A DNA stretch of 64,000 nt from the NCBI GenBank assembly GCA_963663365.2, contig CAXXIH010000008.1, positions 434,001-498,000 on the forward strand, written 5' to 3'. Made by a program: the position numbers and the translations under genes. The notes beneath the pieces were generated by a model that saw nothing but the letters and a program-made list of their open reading frames with translations, had not been told where the DNA came from and did no database searches. Of the stretch, positions 51,916 through 60,812 are shown one piece after another. Each line of letters opens with the position of its first letter. Position 1 is the first letter of the stretch. Origin of the DNA: G963663365 sp963663365 (lineage in GTDB: Bacteria; Hinthialibacterota; Hinthialibacteria; Hinthialibacterales; G963663365).

Positions 51916-52938
51916 TTAGCCAAGCATTTCGTCACCATTGCCCCGAGCGATAATGATTTCGCCCGATTCTTCAAGACGGCGAATTACGGCCACGATCTTC
52001 TGTTGGGCCTCCTCCACGTGCTTGACCCGGACCGGCCCCATAAATTCCATCTCCTCACGCATATTATCGGCCGCACGGGATGACACGTTGGAAAATATCT
52101 TTTCCTTGACCTCTTGCGTAGCCCCTTTAAGAGCCACCACAACTTCTTTCACATCTACTTCTTTGAGCACCGATTGAATAGCCTTATCGTCCAAGAGCAT
52201 CACGTCGTCAAAGGTAAACATGAGCTTCTTGATTTCGACCGCCAGCTCCTGATTTTCCTCTTCCAACGATTCCATAATGCCTTTTTCCGTGCCCCGATCC
52301 ACGCGATTGAGCAATTCGGCGAGGGCCTCGATTCCCCCAGCCGACGTGAATTCTTGCGAAAGCACTGTGGCGATCTTGCGTTCCAAAACGCGTTCCACTT
52401 CGGAGATGATCTCCGGCGCAGTTTGGTCCATTGTGGCGATACGCAGGGCAACTTCGGTTTGTAATTCAGGCGACAAGGCCGACATAATAATCGCTGACTG
52501 TTCGTAGCCCAGATGAGCCAAAATCAAGGCAATAGTCTGGGGATGCTCTTTTTGAATAAAGTTGAGCAAGTGGTTGGGATCTACCTTTTTAAGGAAGTCA
52601 AAAGGCGAGCCCTGTAGCATGCCCTGGAGACGTTCGATAATCTCCATGGCTCTGCCTGGTCCGAGGGCTTTCTCGAGGATATCGCGGGCGGTGCCAATAC
52701 CGCCTGCGCCCATATACTGCTTGGCCATCGAAGTGTGATAAAATTCCTCGATGACTTGCAAGGTCAATTCCTGAGGCACGGTGCCCAGGTTTGCGACTTC
52801 AAGCGTGATCTGTTCAATCTCTTCGTCTGATAGATGGCGATAGGTATCCGCCGCCGTGTCTGAACCCAAAGCGACCATCAAAATGGCGGCTTTTTTGCGC
52901 CCTGTGAGTTTAGCTTTGTCTTTGCTGACAACAACCAT
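51916..52938 (-). CDS. fliG: Flagellar motor switch protein FliG
   Basis: The 340-residue protein has the FliG N-domain (KLTGRKKAAILMVALGSDTA, AADTYRHLSDEEIEQITLEV), the middle EHPQTIALILAHL (EHPQ motif) with AIIMSALSPELQTEVALRIA, and the C-terminal torque helix region (IKKLMFTFDDVMLLDDKAIQ, SVLKEVDVKEVVVALKGATQ, FSNVSSRAADNMREEMEFMG). Full length and well preserved. FliG couples the rotor to the stator and binds FliF. No other flagellar genes are in the window; it is flanked by integrase debris and a long repeat. Confidence 0.96.
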   Translation of the reverse strand: MVVVSKDKAKLTGRKKAAILMVALGSDTAADTYRHLSDEEIEQITLEVANLGTVPQELTLQVIEEFYHTSMAKQYMGAGGIGTARDILEKALGPGRAMEIIERLQGMLQGSPFDFLKKVDPNHLLNFIQKEHPQTIALILAHLGYEQSAIIMSALSPELQTEVALRIATMDQTAPEIISEVERVLERKIATVLSQEFTSAGGIEALAELLNRVDRGTEKGIMESLEEENQELAVEIKKLMFTFDDVMLLDDKAIQSVLKEVDVKEVVVALKGATQEVKEKIFSNVSSRAADNMREEMEFMGPVRVKHVEEAQQKIVAVIRRLEESGEIIIARGNGDEMLG

Positions 52939-53070
52939 CGAATCGCCTCTTGTGTATTAAGGCACGCTTACATACGTATGATCTGGCATTCTACCACCCG
53001 CAATCATGACTACGGCGGCATTTTTACAATCCTCTGATTCAACAGGGCTTACTTAATGTCTTTTTTCGAT

Positions 53071-53415
53071 CTCCCCGCGAGCATGATGCGTTGCGATCTG
53101 TGGGATCGAGCACAACTTTTACCACATTTCCAACGGCAATCCTCGCAACTTCCGGGCCGCAGATGAAACCAGAGAAAAAGTCAAGCAACTACATTGGATA
53201 GACAATTCTCTTGCTTCTGTGTTTGTTCAAGATGGAGCGTGTCTTTATCATTTTGATGGAGTTGGACGATGCAGAGCGAGGTTCTTTGCACTCCAGAGAT
53301 TTTTCAGGAGATTGTGCAGCGTAGTTATGCTTTGGAAAGGGCGCAGTCTGAACTGTTCAGAAAGTCGTCGTAAGTCTTTGAAATACAGTTAAGACGGATT
53401 TTTTCGGGGGGACAG
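53071..53415 (+). repeat. Long intergenic repeat, copy R1
   Basis: About 345 bases, beginning TCTCCCCGCG, match 59016-59360 at many positions; the central 130 bases are nearly identical. One frame reads ADETREKVKQLHWIDNSLAS, VFVQDGACLYHFDGVGRCRA, in R2 with few substitutions. It ends with a TAAGTCTTTGAAATACAG tail that also occurs alone at 61950-61995. It may be a decayed gene or non-autonomous element. The rest of 52939-53715 has no gene. Confidence 0.75.
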
Positions 53416-53715
53416 GCGAATTTCGGTAGGGACTCGGAAATTAGGCCACTCTCCATAAAAACGCAATATGAGTGCCTGCGCGCATACTTGCACACGCTCT
53501 GGTTCAAACAACAGTGATTGTCCCGCCCCGCCGGGCTTGGTTACCCTCCGCACTCTTCGACCGACGTCTATAATGTATACCGCAGGAAGGAATCGCGGCT
53601 GGAAAGTCAAGGCCGGAAACCTGCAAACGTGCGAGGATATCGAAATCGTGGGTGCACTGCTTGTGACTTCCTAAGATAGCCGCTCAGGGAAATCTAAAAA
53701 TGCTTTGGTGACACC

Positions 53716-54720
53716 ATGTCTGTAGAGTACAAAGATTACTATGAAATCCTGGGCGTCAAGCGAGATGCATCCCCGGAAGAAGTCTAGAGGGCCTATCGAA
53801 AGCTAGCCCGTCAATACCACCCGGATGTCAGTTCAGACCCGCAAGCGGAAGACAAGTTTAAGGAGATCAACGAGGCGAACGAAGTACTGCATGACCCGGA
53901 AAAACGAAAACGCTATGACTCTCTCGGCCCCCATTGGACGCCGGGAAAGGACTTCTCACCTCCGCCCAGTTCGGAAGATGTGCGATTCGAGTTTCGCTCC
54001 GATTCGGACGGCAGAACCTCCTCGTTCGACACGTTCGGTTCGTTTGCAGAAAGGGGATTCAGTGATTTCTTCAAGAGCCTGTTCGGCGGTTCCGATTCTC
54101 GTTCATTCAGGACTTCGGGGAGTGAAGCGCCGAAATATCAAACTCACCAGTGGGTGGGGCGTGGACGGGACATAGAAGCAGAGATGGAAATCACGCTCGA
54201 AGAGGCTTATCGAGGGGCAACGAGACGATTCGATATCCAAGTGCTGGATATGAATCAATCCGGCCAGTTCGAACCACGCAAGAGGCAAATTGAAGTCAAT
54301 ATCCCACAAAAGACACGCGAAGGCTCACGGATACGGTTGGCTGGCCAAGGAGGCAAAGGTGTTGGGGGCGGCCCCTCAGGTGATCTGTATATCCGCATTC
54401 ATATGGCTCCCCATCCTTGTTTCAGTGTCCATGAATATGACCTGGAAACAGATCTGCCAATCTCGCCATGGGAAGCGGCTTTGGGAACCGAGATCAGAGT
54501 CCCAACGCTAGATGGTCCTGTAAACTTGCGCGTGCCGCCGGGGACCGGTTCAGGACAGCGTCTACGGCTGCGGGGGAAGGGACTTCACAAGAAGGCGGGT
54601 GGACGAGGGGATCAATACGCATTCATGAAAATCGTGGTACCCAAGGAATTGACAACGGAAGAGCGCGAAGCTTTCGAGAAACTTGCACGAGTTTCGAAAT
54701 ACACCCCTCGACAAAAGTGA
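53716..54720 (+). pseudogene. cbpA: CbpA/DnaJ-type co-chaperone gene with an amber codon at position 24
   Basis: The gene starts MSVEYKDYYEILGVKRDASP and EEV, then TAG (53785-53787), then RAYRKLARQYHPDVSSDPQA with the HPD motif, the DPEKRKRYDSLG region, a Gly/Phe-type linker and the DnaJ C-terminal beta domains (ITLEEAYRGATRRFDIQ, QIEVNIPQKTREGSRIRLAG, PISPWEAALGTEIRVPTLDG). No other lesion exists in about 310 codons, and the expected residue at the TAG is usually Lys, one base away. It is followed by cbpM. A translational start after the J-domain could still give a substrate-binding fragment. Confidence 0.82.
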
Positions 54721-54732
54721 CGGAGACCGAGA

Positions 54733-55080
54733 ATGGCGAACCAAGACAGACAGATGATTCTGTATGAGGAACACAAACAGACTCGAATTCAGTACTTGCG
54801 AATCATTGATCTTTGCAAAGAATCAAGCTTGCGGGCGGATTTGATTCGACGCCTGCTAAATCTGGGCCTCATCGATCCAGTCCAGACTCGTCCGGAGCCG
54901 CTGTTTGACGAGGGGACGCTGCTTCGAGTGCGTAGAATGCTTCGATTGCACCATGACTTAGGAATCGGATGGACGAGTTTGGGGCTTGTCATGGATCTCC
55001 TCGACAGAATTCACGAATTGGAGACCGAGAATCGCCAACTCCGCTTGCTAATGACCTCGACGGTAGGCCCAAATCGATAA
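54733..55080 (+). CDS. cbpM: CbpM-like chaperone modulator (MerR-like)
   Basis: The 115-residue protein begins MANQDRQMILYEEHKQTRIQ and has LCKESSLRADLIRRLLNLGL, PEPLFDEGTLLRVRRMLRLH and HDLGIGWTSLGLVMDLLDRI, the winged-helix plus helix order of CbpM. CbpM binds the J-domain of CbpA and blocks its stimulation of DnaK. It starts 12 bases after the cbpA stop, matching the usual cbpA-cbpM operon. Confidence 0.85.
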   Translation: MANQDRQMILYEEHKQTRIQYLRIIDLCKESSLRADLIRRLLNLGLIDPVQTRPEPLFDEGTLLRVRRMLRLHHDLGIGWTSLGLVMDLLDRIHELETENRQLRLLMTSTVGPNR

Positions 55081-55264
55081 AAAGGACCTCGGTTTTCTCT
55101 TGTGCTATGATGGGAGCCTTATGAACGTACTGGAAGCCGCAATTCCATTTGACCTTTGAAATCACTTTCCCCCACCCCGTCAACGGCCGTTCTCCCGGTT
55201 CACGTATTTCACACTGACCGGTTTCCGTTTCTCGCCCGTTAAATGTTCTCACTCGCTCCTCCAT

Positions 55265-56800
55265 TTACGGTATCTGGAGCAGTAGATCGTTTTTTTCTTC
55301 GCTCTTCAATTGCGCAGCCGATAATGAAGGAGCCAGAACTACTTTCTCTCCTTTGAAGAGGCCGCTCTTGATTTGGATCACACGGTTGTTGTCCGGGCCT
55401 AATTCAACAACGCGTCGTTCGAGTTCGTTACCCTTGACCACAAAAACTGTAGGCTTGCCTGCAATTCGCAAAACTGCCTGGACCGGAATATACATTGTAT
55501 TGTCAAATTGTTCGATGATGATTTTCGCTTGGCAACTTATGCCGCTTCGCAAGTCATCTCCATTGCCATTGATCGCAATCTGAGTGTTATAAACCTTTAG
55601 GTCCGGATTCATAAAGACGCTTTGTGCATCGGGCAGTGGTGAAATTGTCTCGACACGGCCGTAAAAAGTCTTTCCGGGCATCGCCTCAATTGTGATGATG
55701 ACCGGAAGATTAATGTGTATTCTCTGCAAATTGGATTCATGAATTTTGATTTCCGCGATATAAGAAGAAGTCGTCGGCAAATGAATCAGTTCCTGCCGCT
55801 CGCGAACCTGCTGGCCTTCATCGAGGGGCTCGTTGTTGCCTTGTCGAGATTGGTTCACACTGGTTGCATAGATGGCAAGTCCGTTTTGCGGAGCGAAAAT
55901 TTTAGCCTTTATGATTTGATCTTTGAGTTTTTCTATTTTCCCCTTTTGTCTCTCGAATTCCGAGAGTTTTGCCTGCAACTCGGCCGAAGCCTGAACGATA
56001 CTTGCATTGGATTGACGCCGGATTCGTTCCAAGGCCATTTTCGTTTGTTTTAGATCGCTGGTCAATTGCTCGTTTTGGCGTTTGTACTCATAGTTTTCCA
56101 ATAATTCCAAATCCGCCTTGGCCAATTCCAATTCAATTTGAGATCGATTGGATGCCAATTCATCTTTTTGATAGGCGGTTTGCGAAAGATATTTCTCTTT
56201 GTATAGGATTTCCGACCAACGAAGTGTTTCCGCCGCTTGGCTGAGTTCCTCTTCCTTGAGTTTGATCCCGCTCAGCCGTTCGTCGAGCAGTTTGGGATAT
56301 TCGCCATTCTCGTATTTCTTGAGGTCAAGGTCGGCAAAATCAAACGCCAATTGAGCCTGGTCAATATCGCTTTGCGCCTGATTTTCAATGATGGCCAGGT
56401 TCTCACGCGCATTGATATAGGCCGCCTCCCCATTTTGCACGGCAATGGATTGATCAACCAGATTATCTTGCAGAGAACTGGAATCCAATTCGACTAGCAA
56501 ATCGCCTTGCTTCACTTTTTCTCCTTCGGCGATCAGGTAAAGAATCGTATTTTGTCCTTCTAACTCGCTTTTGATAATCACTTTGTCCCTGGCTTGAATC
56601 GTTCCCGCAACCGAAATCCCGATCGAAAGTGGGCCTTCTTGCACCTCATACAGTGGTTGATTAAGCGAGGGCGTATTGCCAAGCCGGTTGTTGATTTTCG
56701 CATAGCTCAAGCCCACAAGCATGCAAAGGGAAATCAGCCCGAGCCATACCGAAGGCCGGTTCATGATAAAACCTTTGAGTGTATGCTTGTTGTCTCTCAT
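55265..56800 (-). CDS. HlyD/MFP-family periplasmic adaptor (efflux or export)
   Basis: The 511-residue protein has a single N-terminal transmembrane helix (SVWLGLISLCMLVGLSYAKI), a lipoyl half-motif (VAGTIQARDKVIIKSELEG, EGEKVKQGDLLVELDSSSLQ), a long coiled-coil hairpin (about residues 120-300), the second lipoyl half (IFAPQNGLAIYATSVNQSRQ) and the beta-barrel/membrane-proximal part (GRVETISPLPDAQS, MYIPVQAVLRIAGKPTVFVV). It bridges an inner-membrane pump and an outer-membrane channel. No pump gene follows in this window, so the partner is unknown. Confidence 0.9.
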   Translation of the reverse strand: MRDNKHTLKGFIMNRPSVWLGLISLCMLVGLSYAKINNRLGNTPSLNQPLYEVQEGPLSIGISVAGTIQARDKVIIKSELEGQNTILYLIAEGEKVKQGDLLVELDSSSLQDNLVDQSIAVQNGEAAYINARENLAIIENQAQSDIDQAQLAFDFADLDLKKYENGEYPKLLDERLSGIKLKEEELSQAAETLRWSEILYKEKYLSQTAYQKDELASNRSQIELELAKADLELLENYEYKRQNEQLTSDLKQTKMALERIRRQSNASIVQASAELQAKLSEFERQKGKIEKLKDQIIKAKIFAPQNGLAIYATSVNQSRQGNNEPLDEGQQVRERQELIHLPTTSSYIAEIKIHESNLQRIHINLPVIITIEAMPGKTFYGRVETISPLPDAQSVFMNPDLKVYNTQIAINGNGDDLRSGISCQAKIIIEQFDNTMYIPVQAVLRIAGKPTVFVVKGNELERRVVELGPDNNRVIQIKSGLFKGEKVVLAPSLSAAQLKSEEKNDLLLQIP

Positions 56801-56967
56801 TTTTGAGCCTCTAACCTTCTTTGACGATTTGCTTATTCCCGACTCAAATAGTTGTTTTCTGATTTACAAGGCGAATGAAAAATACTCTCCATGATCTTTT
56901 CTTCTCATCGAGAATCGACATCTTGCACTCAGGCGGCATTTTTCGGGGGGCCTCTCCTATCGGCTGC

Positions 56968-57702
56968 TTATGGCGAGACTCCGCTCGCGAATGACTTCTG
57001 CGGCGGACCCAAATCGACAAGCAATATCTCGGTATTCTCTAGTGCTGTGAGAGAGACCGAGGGCTCGGCCGACACGCCCGCGCCGTCACCTTGGGTCAGG
57101 ATAACGTCTTGCAGAGTTGCCTCGCCGGAGATCACATGAAGCCATACGCTCCGACCTGGCAACAGCTCGTGAATAAGGTGATTTCCTGGGTCGAGTACGC
57201 TTGAGTAGACGAGAGCATCCTGGAGGATACGTAGCGATCCCTTGCGTCCGTCCGGGGACGCAACGACACAAAGCAAGTTGTGGCGTTGAGCTGCTGTAAA
57301 ACGCTTCTGCTCGTGGGCACAATCGAGCCCGGCTTCCGAGGGATGCATGGATATGCGGAAAATGCATGCCGAGTTGATCCGCGAGGCATTTGTCTCCTTG
57401 TGGATGATTCCACGGCCGATGGTCATGCGCTGGAACTCGCCAACGTGAACCACGCCCGAGTTCCCAGTCGAGTCTTCCTGCACGAGCGCGCCCCTGTACA
57501 CGTAAGTCACAATCTCCGTCTCCTCACTTGGATGAGGCAAAGAAACCCCGCCCGGTGCCAGCCGGATTTCATTGAAAGTGGCGAGAATTCCAAAGTGGTT
57601 GGGGAACGTGCCCGGGTGTTCCTGAGGGTAAAACGTATGCCAGATAACATGTTTGCCATGTTGGACGTTGCGGCGTTCCATATTTCTGCGCAGGGTAAAC
57701 AT
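56968..57702 (-). CDS. Pirin-family bicupin protein
   Basis: From MFTLRRNMERRNVQHGKHVI (57702) the 244-residue protein has the pirin pattern: FGILATFNEIRLAPGGVSLP, HPSEETEIVTYVYRGALVQE, SGVVHVGEFQRMTIGRGIIH and KETNAS, with the metal-binding His in HPSEETE and GRGIIHKE. The C-terminal cupin (NHLIHELLPGRSVWLHVISG) is shorter on conserved residues. Pirins are Fe-containing proteins, some with quercetinase activity. The longer upstream frame overlaps the next gene and is not conserved. Confidence 0.85.
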   Translation of the reverse strand: MFTLRRNMERRNVQHGKHVIWHTFYPQEHPGTFPNHFGILATFNEIRLAPGGVSLPHPSEETEIVTYVYRGALVQEDSTGNSGVVHVGEFQRMTIGRGIIHKETNASRINSACIFRISMHPSEAGLDCAHEQKRFTAAQRHNLLCVVASPDGRKGSLRILQDALVYSSVLDPGNHLIHELLPGRSVWLHVISGEATLQDVILTQGDGAGVSAEPSVSLTALENTEILLVDLGPPQKSFASGVSP

Positions 57703-57820
57703 CAGCCCGCGCCGCTCGAAAGGGTGGACTGAGAACAGACTCTCGGCTGCAAAGCCGCTGTGGGGTATACAAGCAGGGCATTCATCGGATCGCCTCTTAG
57801 AAGGGATATGTTGACTCGCG

Positions 57821-58111
57821 TTAGCCGGGCAGTTCCGATGCGAGTGGCGTGACCGGGGTAGGCCCATCGTGCTCGAGGTGAACACGTGCCAACCCTACTT
57901 GAGCTGCCAGCAACTCCTGTTTGGGAACGACGCTTTTCACGATGTTGTGAATTTGCGTTCGGGAGTACGCTGCCTCGTTTGTGTTCTGGTTCATGGCTAT
58001 GACGCCCTCGTAAAGTTCGAGAGCTTTGCGTAGGTCCTTCGCCGTGTAGTGCGCCGCATGCGCTGCGGCGTACTGTTGAACAATCTCTGTAGGGACTGTG
58101 TCGTTACTCAT
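57821..58111 (-). CDS. Small TPR-like hypothetical protein (96 aa)
   Basis: GGAGAG precedes ATG at 58111 (MSNDTVPTEIVQQYAAAHAA). The product has HYTAKDLRKALELYEGVIAM, YSRTQIHNIVKSVVPKQELL and AAQVGLARVHLEHD, all helical with a tetratricopeptide-like AL.LYe.vi pattern. No family name is known to me. It lies between the pirin and pseudopilin genes on the same strand. Confidence 0.62.
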   Translation of the reverse strand: MSNDTVPTEIVQQYAAAHAAHYTAKDLRKALELYEGVIAMNQNTNEAAYSRTQIHNIVKSVVPKQELLAAQVGLARVHLEHDGPTPVTPLASELPG

Positions 58112-58223
58112 GTTTCTCTCCAAATCTTCCATGGTGGATGACGCGTTATAATTTGTGCGGTGATGCGCGACCATCACTCGGCGTGTCATCGACCAGCCCG
58201 CATGGCCGTCGAAACCGGCACGT

Positions 58224-58817
58224 TTACCACGCGCCGATATCCCCGCCGGAGTGCAGACCGTTGGAGGCGTCGTACATAAATGGATTATCACCTCGCAAGT
58301 TGGCTTTCCGAAACATCCACTCCCCGTGGGAATAGACTTGATCGGGGCCCACGGAATAGGCGATCCACGGTCCAGCGAAGTCGGAGGACGGCATATGTGT
58401 CGAGGCTATCCATCCTTTGGCGGCGTAATAATAGGTGTGCCGACGATTGATATCCGTGGATGAGCCACCGGCTGCTTGGGCTTTCTCGGCGCTGAAAAAA
58501 TTATCGATCGGCACTGTGCCAAGATAGGCGATAGGCGTGGTAAGGACTCGAAAGTGCTCGTAGACATCAAACGCGATTCCCGCTTCATACGCGTCCGGTG
58601 GATAATGGTTGTTGTCGATATGGTACGATTCGATTGCAGTTCTAAGCGTACGCAGTTCTGCCTGGACGCGCGCGACTTTGGCGCGGATCTGTGCGTTCAG
58701 AAAGTTCGGTACGGCGATGCCCGCCAATATCCCGATAATGGCAACAACGATGAGAAGTTCAATTAGGGTAAACGACCGGCGCAGTGCCCCGGTAGTTACT
58801 GTTGATGTAGATTGCAT
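58224..58817 (-). CDS. Type II secretion-like pseudopilin
   Basis: The 197-residue product starts MQSTSTVTTGALRRSFTLIE, with FTLIELLIVVAIIGILAGIA, VPNFLNAQIRAKVARVQAEL, TAIESYHIDNNHYPPDAYEA and a C-terminal IAYSVGPDQVYSHGEW and YDASNGLHSGGDIGAW. It has the same GspG-like architecture as the genes at 3807 and 35463. The leader before the cleavage site is slightly longer. It is an orphan as well. Confidence 0.9.
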   Translation of the reverse strand: MQSTSTVTTGALRRSFTLIELLIVVAIIGILAGIAVPNFLNAQIRAKVARVQAELRTLRTAIESYHIDNNHYPPDAYEAGIAFDVYEHFRVLTTPIAYLGTVPIDNFFSAEKAQAAGGSSTDINRRHTYYYAAKGWIASTHMPSSDFAGPWIAYSVGPDQVYSHGEWMFRKANLRGDNPFMYDASNGLHSGGDIGAW

Positions 58818-59015
58818 TGCGCGACGCTCCTTGGCATATGAACGTGTATCGTCGGCGTGTTTGTACGCGCTGTGTCGTTCGCGTTTTTATCACTGGTTAG
58901 GACTAAGTTCATCTTTCAAAACTTCTAGGCAACCCCACGCTTCCGTCAGGCGCCACAATCCGGTCGAAGTCTTCATGCTCCGGCCCATACCTGCTCCAAC
59001 ATCTATTTCTCCAAT

Positions 59016-59360
59016 TCTCCCCGCGAACGTGACGCGTCGCTATCTTTGAGACTGAGAGTGACTTTCATCACGTATTCCAACAGCTATACTCGCAAGTCCC
59101 GGGCCGCAGATGAAACTAGAGAAAAAGTCAAGCAACTACATTGGATAGACAAATCACTTGCCTCTGTGTTTGTTCAAGATGAAGCATGTCTTCATCACTT
59201 TGATGGAGTTGGACGATGCAGATCGAGGTTCACCGTCTTTTAACGGTTTCTCAGAGATTGAATAGCGTAGTTATGCTCTCAAAAAAGCGCAGTCTGAACC
59301 ATTCAGCACCTCAGCTTAAGTCTCTGATTTACCGGGAGGACAGAGTTTTTCTGGGGTACA
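59016..59360 (+). repeat. Long intergenic repeat, copy R2
   Basis: Counterpart of 53071-53415. A frame at 59046-59243 encodes ...ADETREKVKQLHWIDKSLAS and VFVQDEACLHHFDGVGRCRS, which differs from R1 in a few residues and ends early. Like R1 and R3 it lies just upstream of a minus-strand gene. The rest of 58818-59462 shows nothing else. Confidence 0.75.
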
Positions 59361-59462
59361 CCCTTCCCTCACCCCATAAAACCATCCACTTTGCCAAAAT
59401 CGGTCAAAGCCGGAATCACCGGGGCCGTGCTTCGTCCTGCCATTAATTGTGTTTGAAATCGT

Positions 59463-60671
59463 TTATGAGTGAGCCGCCCCGGCGGTTTCTCTCTTCAGCA
59501 GGCGGGTAGGTTCCAAGGGCGGGGGAAACGTGATTGTGAACTGGGTTCCAATGCCCACCTCACTTTGGACGTCCAGCTGGCCGCCGTGCTGGCGAATGGT
59601 CCGTTCACACATCATCAGGCCCAAACCAGTAACCCTATTCTCAGTGGTGAAATACGGTTCGAATATCCTTTCCATATCCTCCTGAAACATTCCTGTCCCC
59701 GTATCGCGGATATGTATGGTTGTGGCCTCATCATCGGCCACCACCTCAATCGCAATTCGCCGGTCCACTTCGCCTCCGAGCTCTGTAACCGCGTCCTCAA
59801 TGGCTTCGGCCGCACACTTGATCAAACTTATAAACACCTGGCTTAACATCTGATCGTCAGCAAGGATCATCGGACGATCAGCCTCTTCGATGAGCTGTAT
59901 ATCGATCTTGCGGCTTTCGAGTTCCGGCCTCAACAGTTGTACTGTTTGAATGATCAGATCGTACAGAGCGTGCCTGCGGAACTTGGGCTGTACCGGCCGT
60001 GTCGCCTCCAAGAACATCTCCATAACATCATTTAAACGCTTGACCTCCCGCTCCAACACATCCACGGTCTTGTCGATTTCTTGGCTCTTAGATTCTAGCG
60101 CCATGGCCAGCTGACGCTTCAAAATCTGCAGATGGATGCCCAGGGCGCTAAGGGGGGGGCCAGTCTCGTGAGTGACTCCTGCTGAAAGAGTAGTAAGTGC
60201 GGCCAGTTTTTCCGCTCTCCGGAGCCGCGCCTCTTGTAGCCGCTGTTCGGTGATATCTATAAAAAGCAACATGACACCTTCAGACTGGCCCTGCTGATCG
60301 CGTAGCGGCAGGATGTTCATCCTTAGCATACGATCTTCGCCGTTGGCTCGGATGGTGATTTCACGATCGCGAATCGCATCATCGCGATCAATGCCGGCCT
60401 TGCAGAATTCCAGCAGGTTGGTGGAGGCCAGGACTTCTTCAATACTCTGCTGCTTGCATCCGTCCGGAATACGCAGAGTCCGCGCCGCCGTCTCGTTGAC
60501 AAATCCGATCGAATGGTCGGGCGAAATCACAATCATACCTTCGACCATTGTATCGAAGAGCAGGCGCATCAGATTCCGTTCTTCCACGACTTCGAGCAGG
60601 ACATCGATCACACGCTCTTTGTTGAGCTTATCAGTCCAGCCTAGCAATCGGCGCAAAAATTCCGTTTTCAC
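59463..60671 (-). CDS. PAS-domain sensor histidine kinase with atypical N-box
   Basis: The 402-residue protein has a PAS domain (LLFDTMVEGMIVISPDHSIG to LLFIDITEQRLQEA), an H-box with LSAGVTHETGPPLSALGIHL (His present; the usual HEIRNPL reads HETGPPL) and an ATPase domain with DTGTGM (G1) and GLGLMMCERTIRQHGG (G2). The N-box reads LSQVFISLIKCAAEAIED, with Cys where an Asn normally binds Mg. No membrane segment is seen, so it is cytoplasmic. No response regulator gene is adjacent. The kinase may be weak or act mainly as a phosphatase. Confidence 0.85.
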   Translation of the reverse strand: MKTEFLRRLLGWTDKLNKERVIDVLLEVVEERNLMRLLFDTMVEGMIVISPDHSIGFVNETAARTLRIPDGCKQQSIEEVLASTNLLEFCKAGIDRDDAIRDREITIRANGEDRMLRMNILPLRDQQGQSEGVMLLFIDITEQRLQEARLRRAEKLAALTTLSAGVTHETGPPLSALGIHLQILKRQLAMALESKSQEIDKTVDVLEREVKRLNDVMEMFLEATRPVQPKFRRHALYDLIIQTVQLLRPELESRKIDIQLIEEADRPMILADDQMLSQVFISLIKCAAEAIEDAVTELGGEVDRRIAIEVVADDEATTIHIRDTGTGMFQEDMERIFEPYFTTENRVTGLGLMMCERTIRQHGGQLDVQSEVGIGTQFTITFPPPLEPTRLLKRETAGAAHS

Positions 60672-60680
60672 AGCTCATGC

Positions 60681-60806
60681 CTACTTTTCGACAAACCCAA
60701 GGACGTCAACCTCGCGCAGAATGATGTGCTCCTCACCGTCAAACTTCACTTGGGAGCCCGCGTACTTGCTGATGAGCACTTGGACGCCAACTTCCAGCGA
60801 GAGCTG
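60681..60806 (-). pseudogene. groES: 3' fragment of a groES gene
   Basis: The minus frame QLSLEVGVQVLISKYAGSQV, then KFDGEEHIILREVDVLGFVE and K*, is the C-terminal third of GroES (VGDRVLISKYAGTEVK.DGEEYLILREDDVLGIVE). The first two thirds are missing; directly upstream is the stop of the SPFH gene. No groEL is in the window. Confidence 0.82.
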
Positions 60807-60812
60807 CCTACA

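Noticed and set aside
53785..53787. Pyrrolysine or stop-codon reassignment at the cbpA amber codon
   Set aside because: TAG ends other genes in this window (for example the glycine-rich protein gene at 32770-32772 and the 14517 mini-gene), and no supporting genes are seen; mutation or error is simpler.
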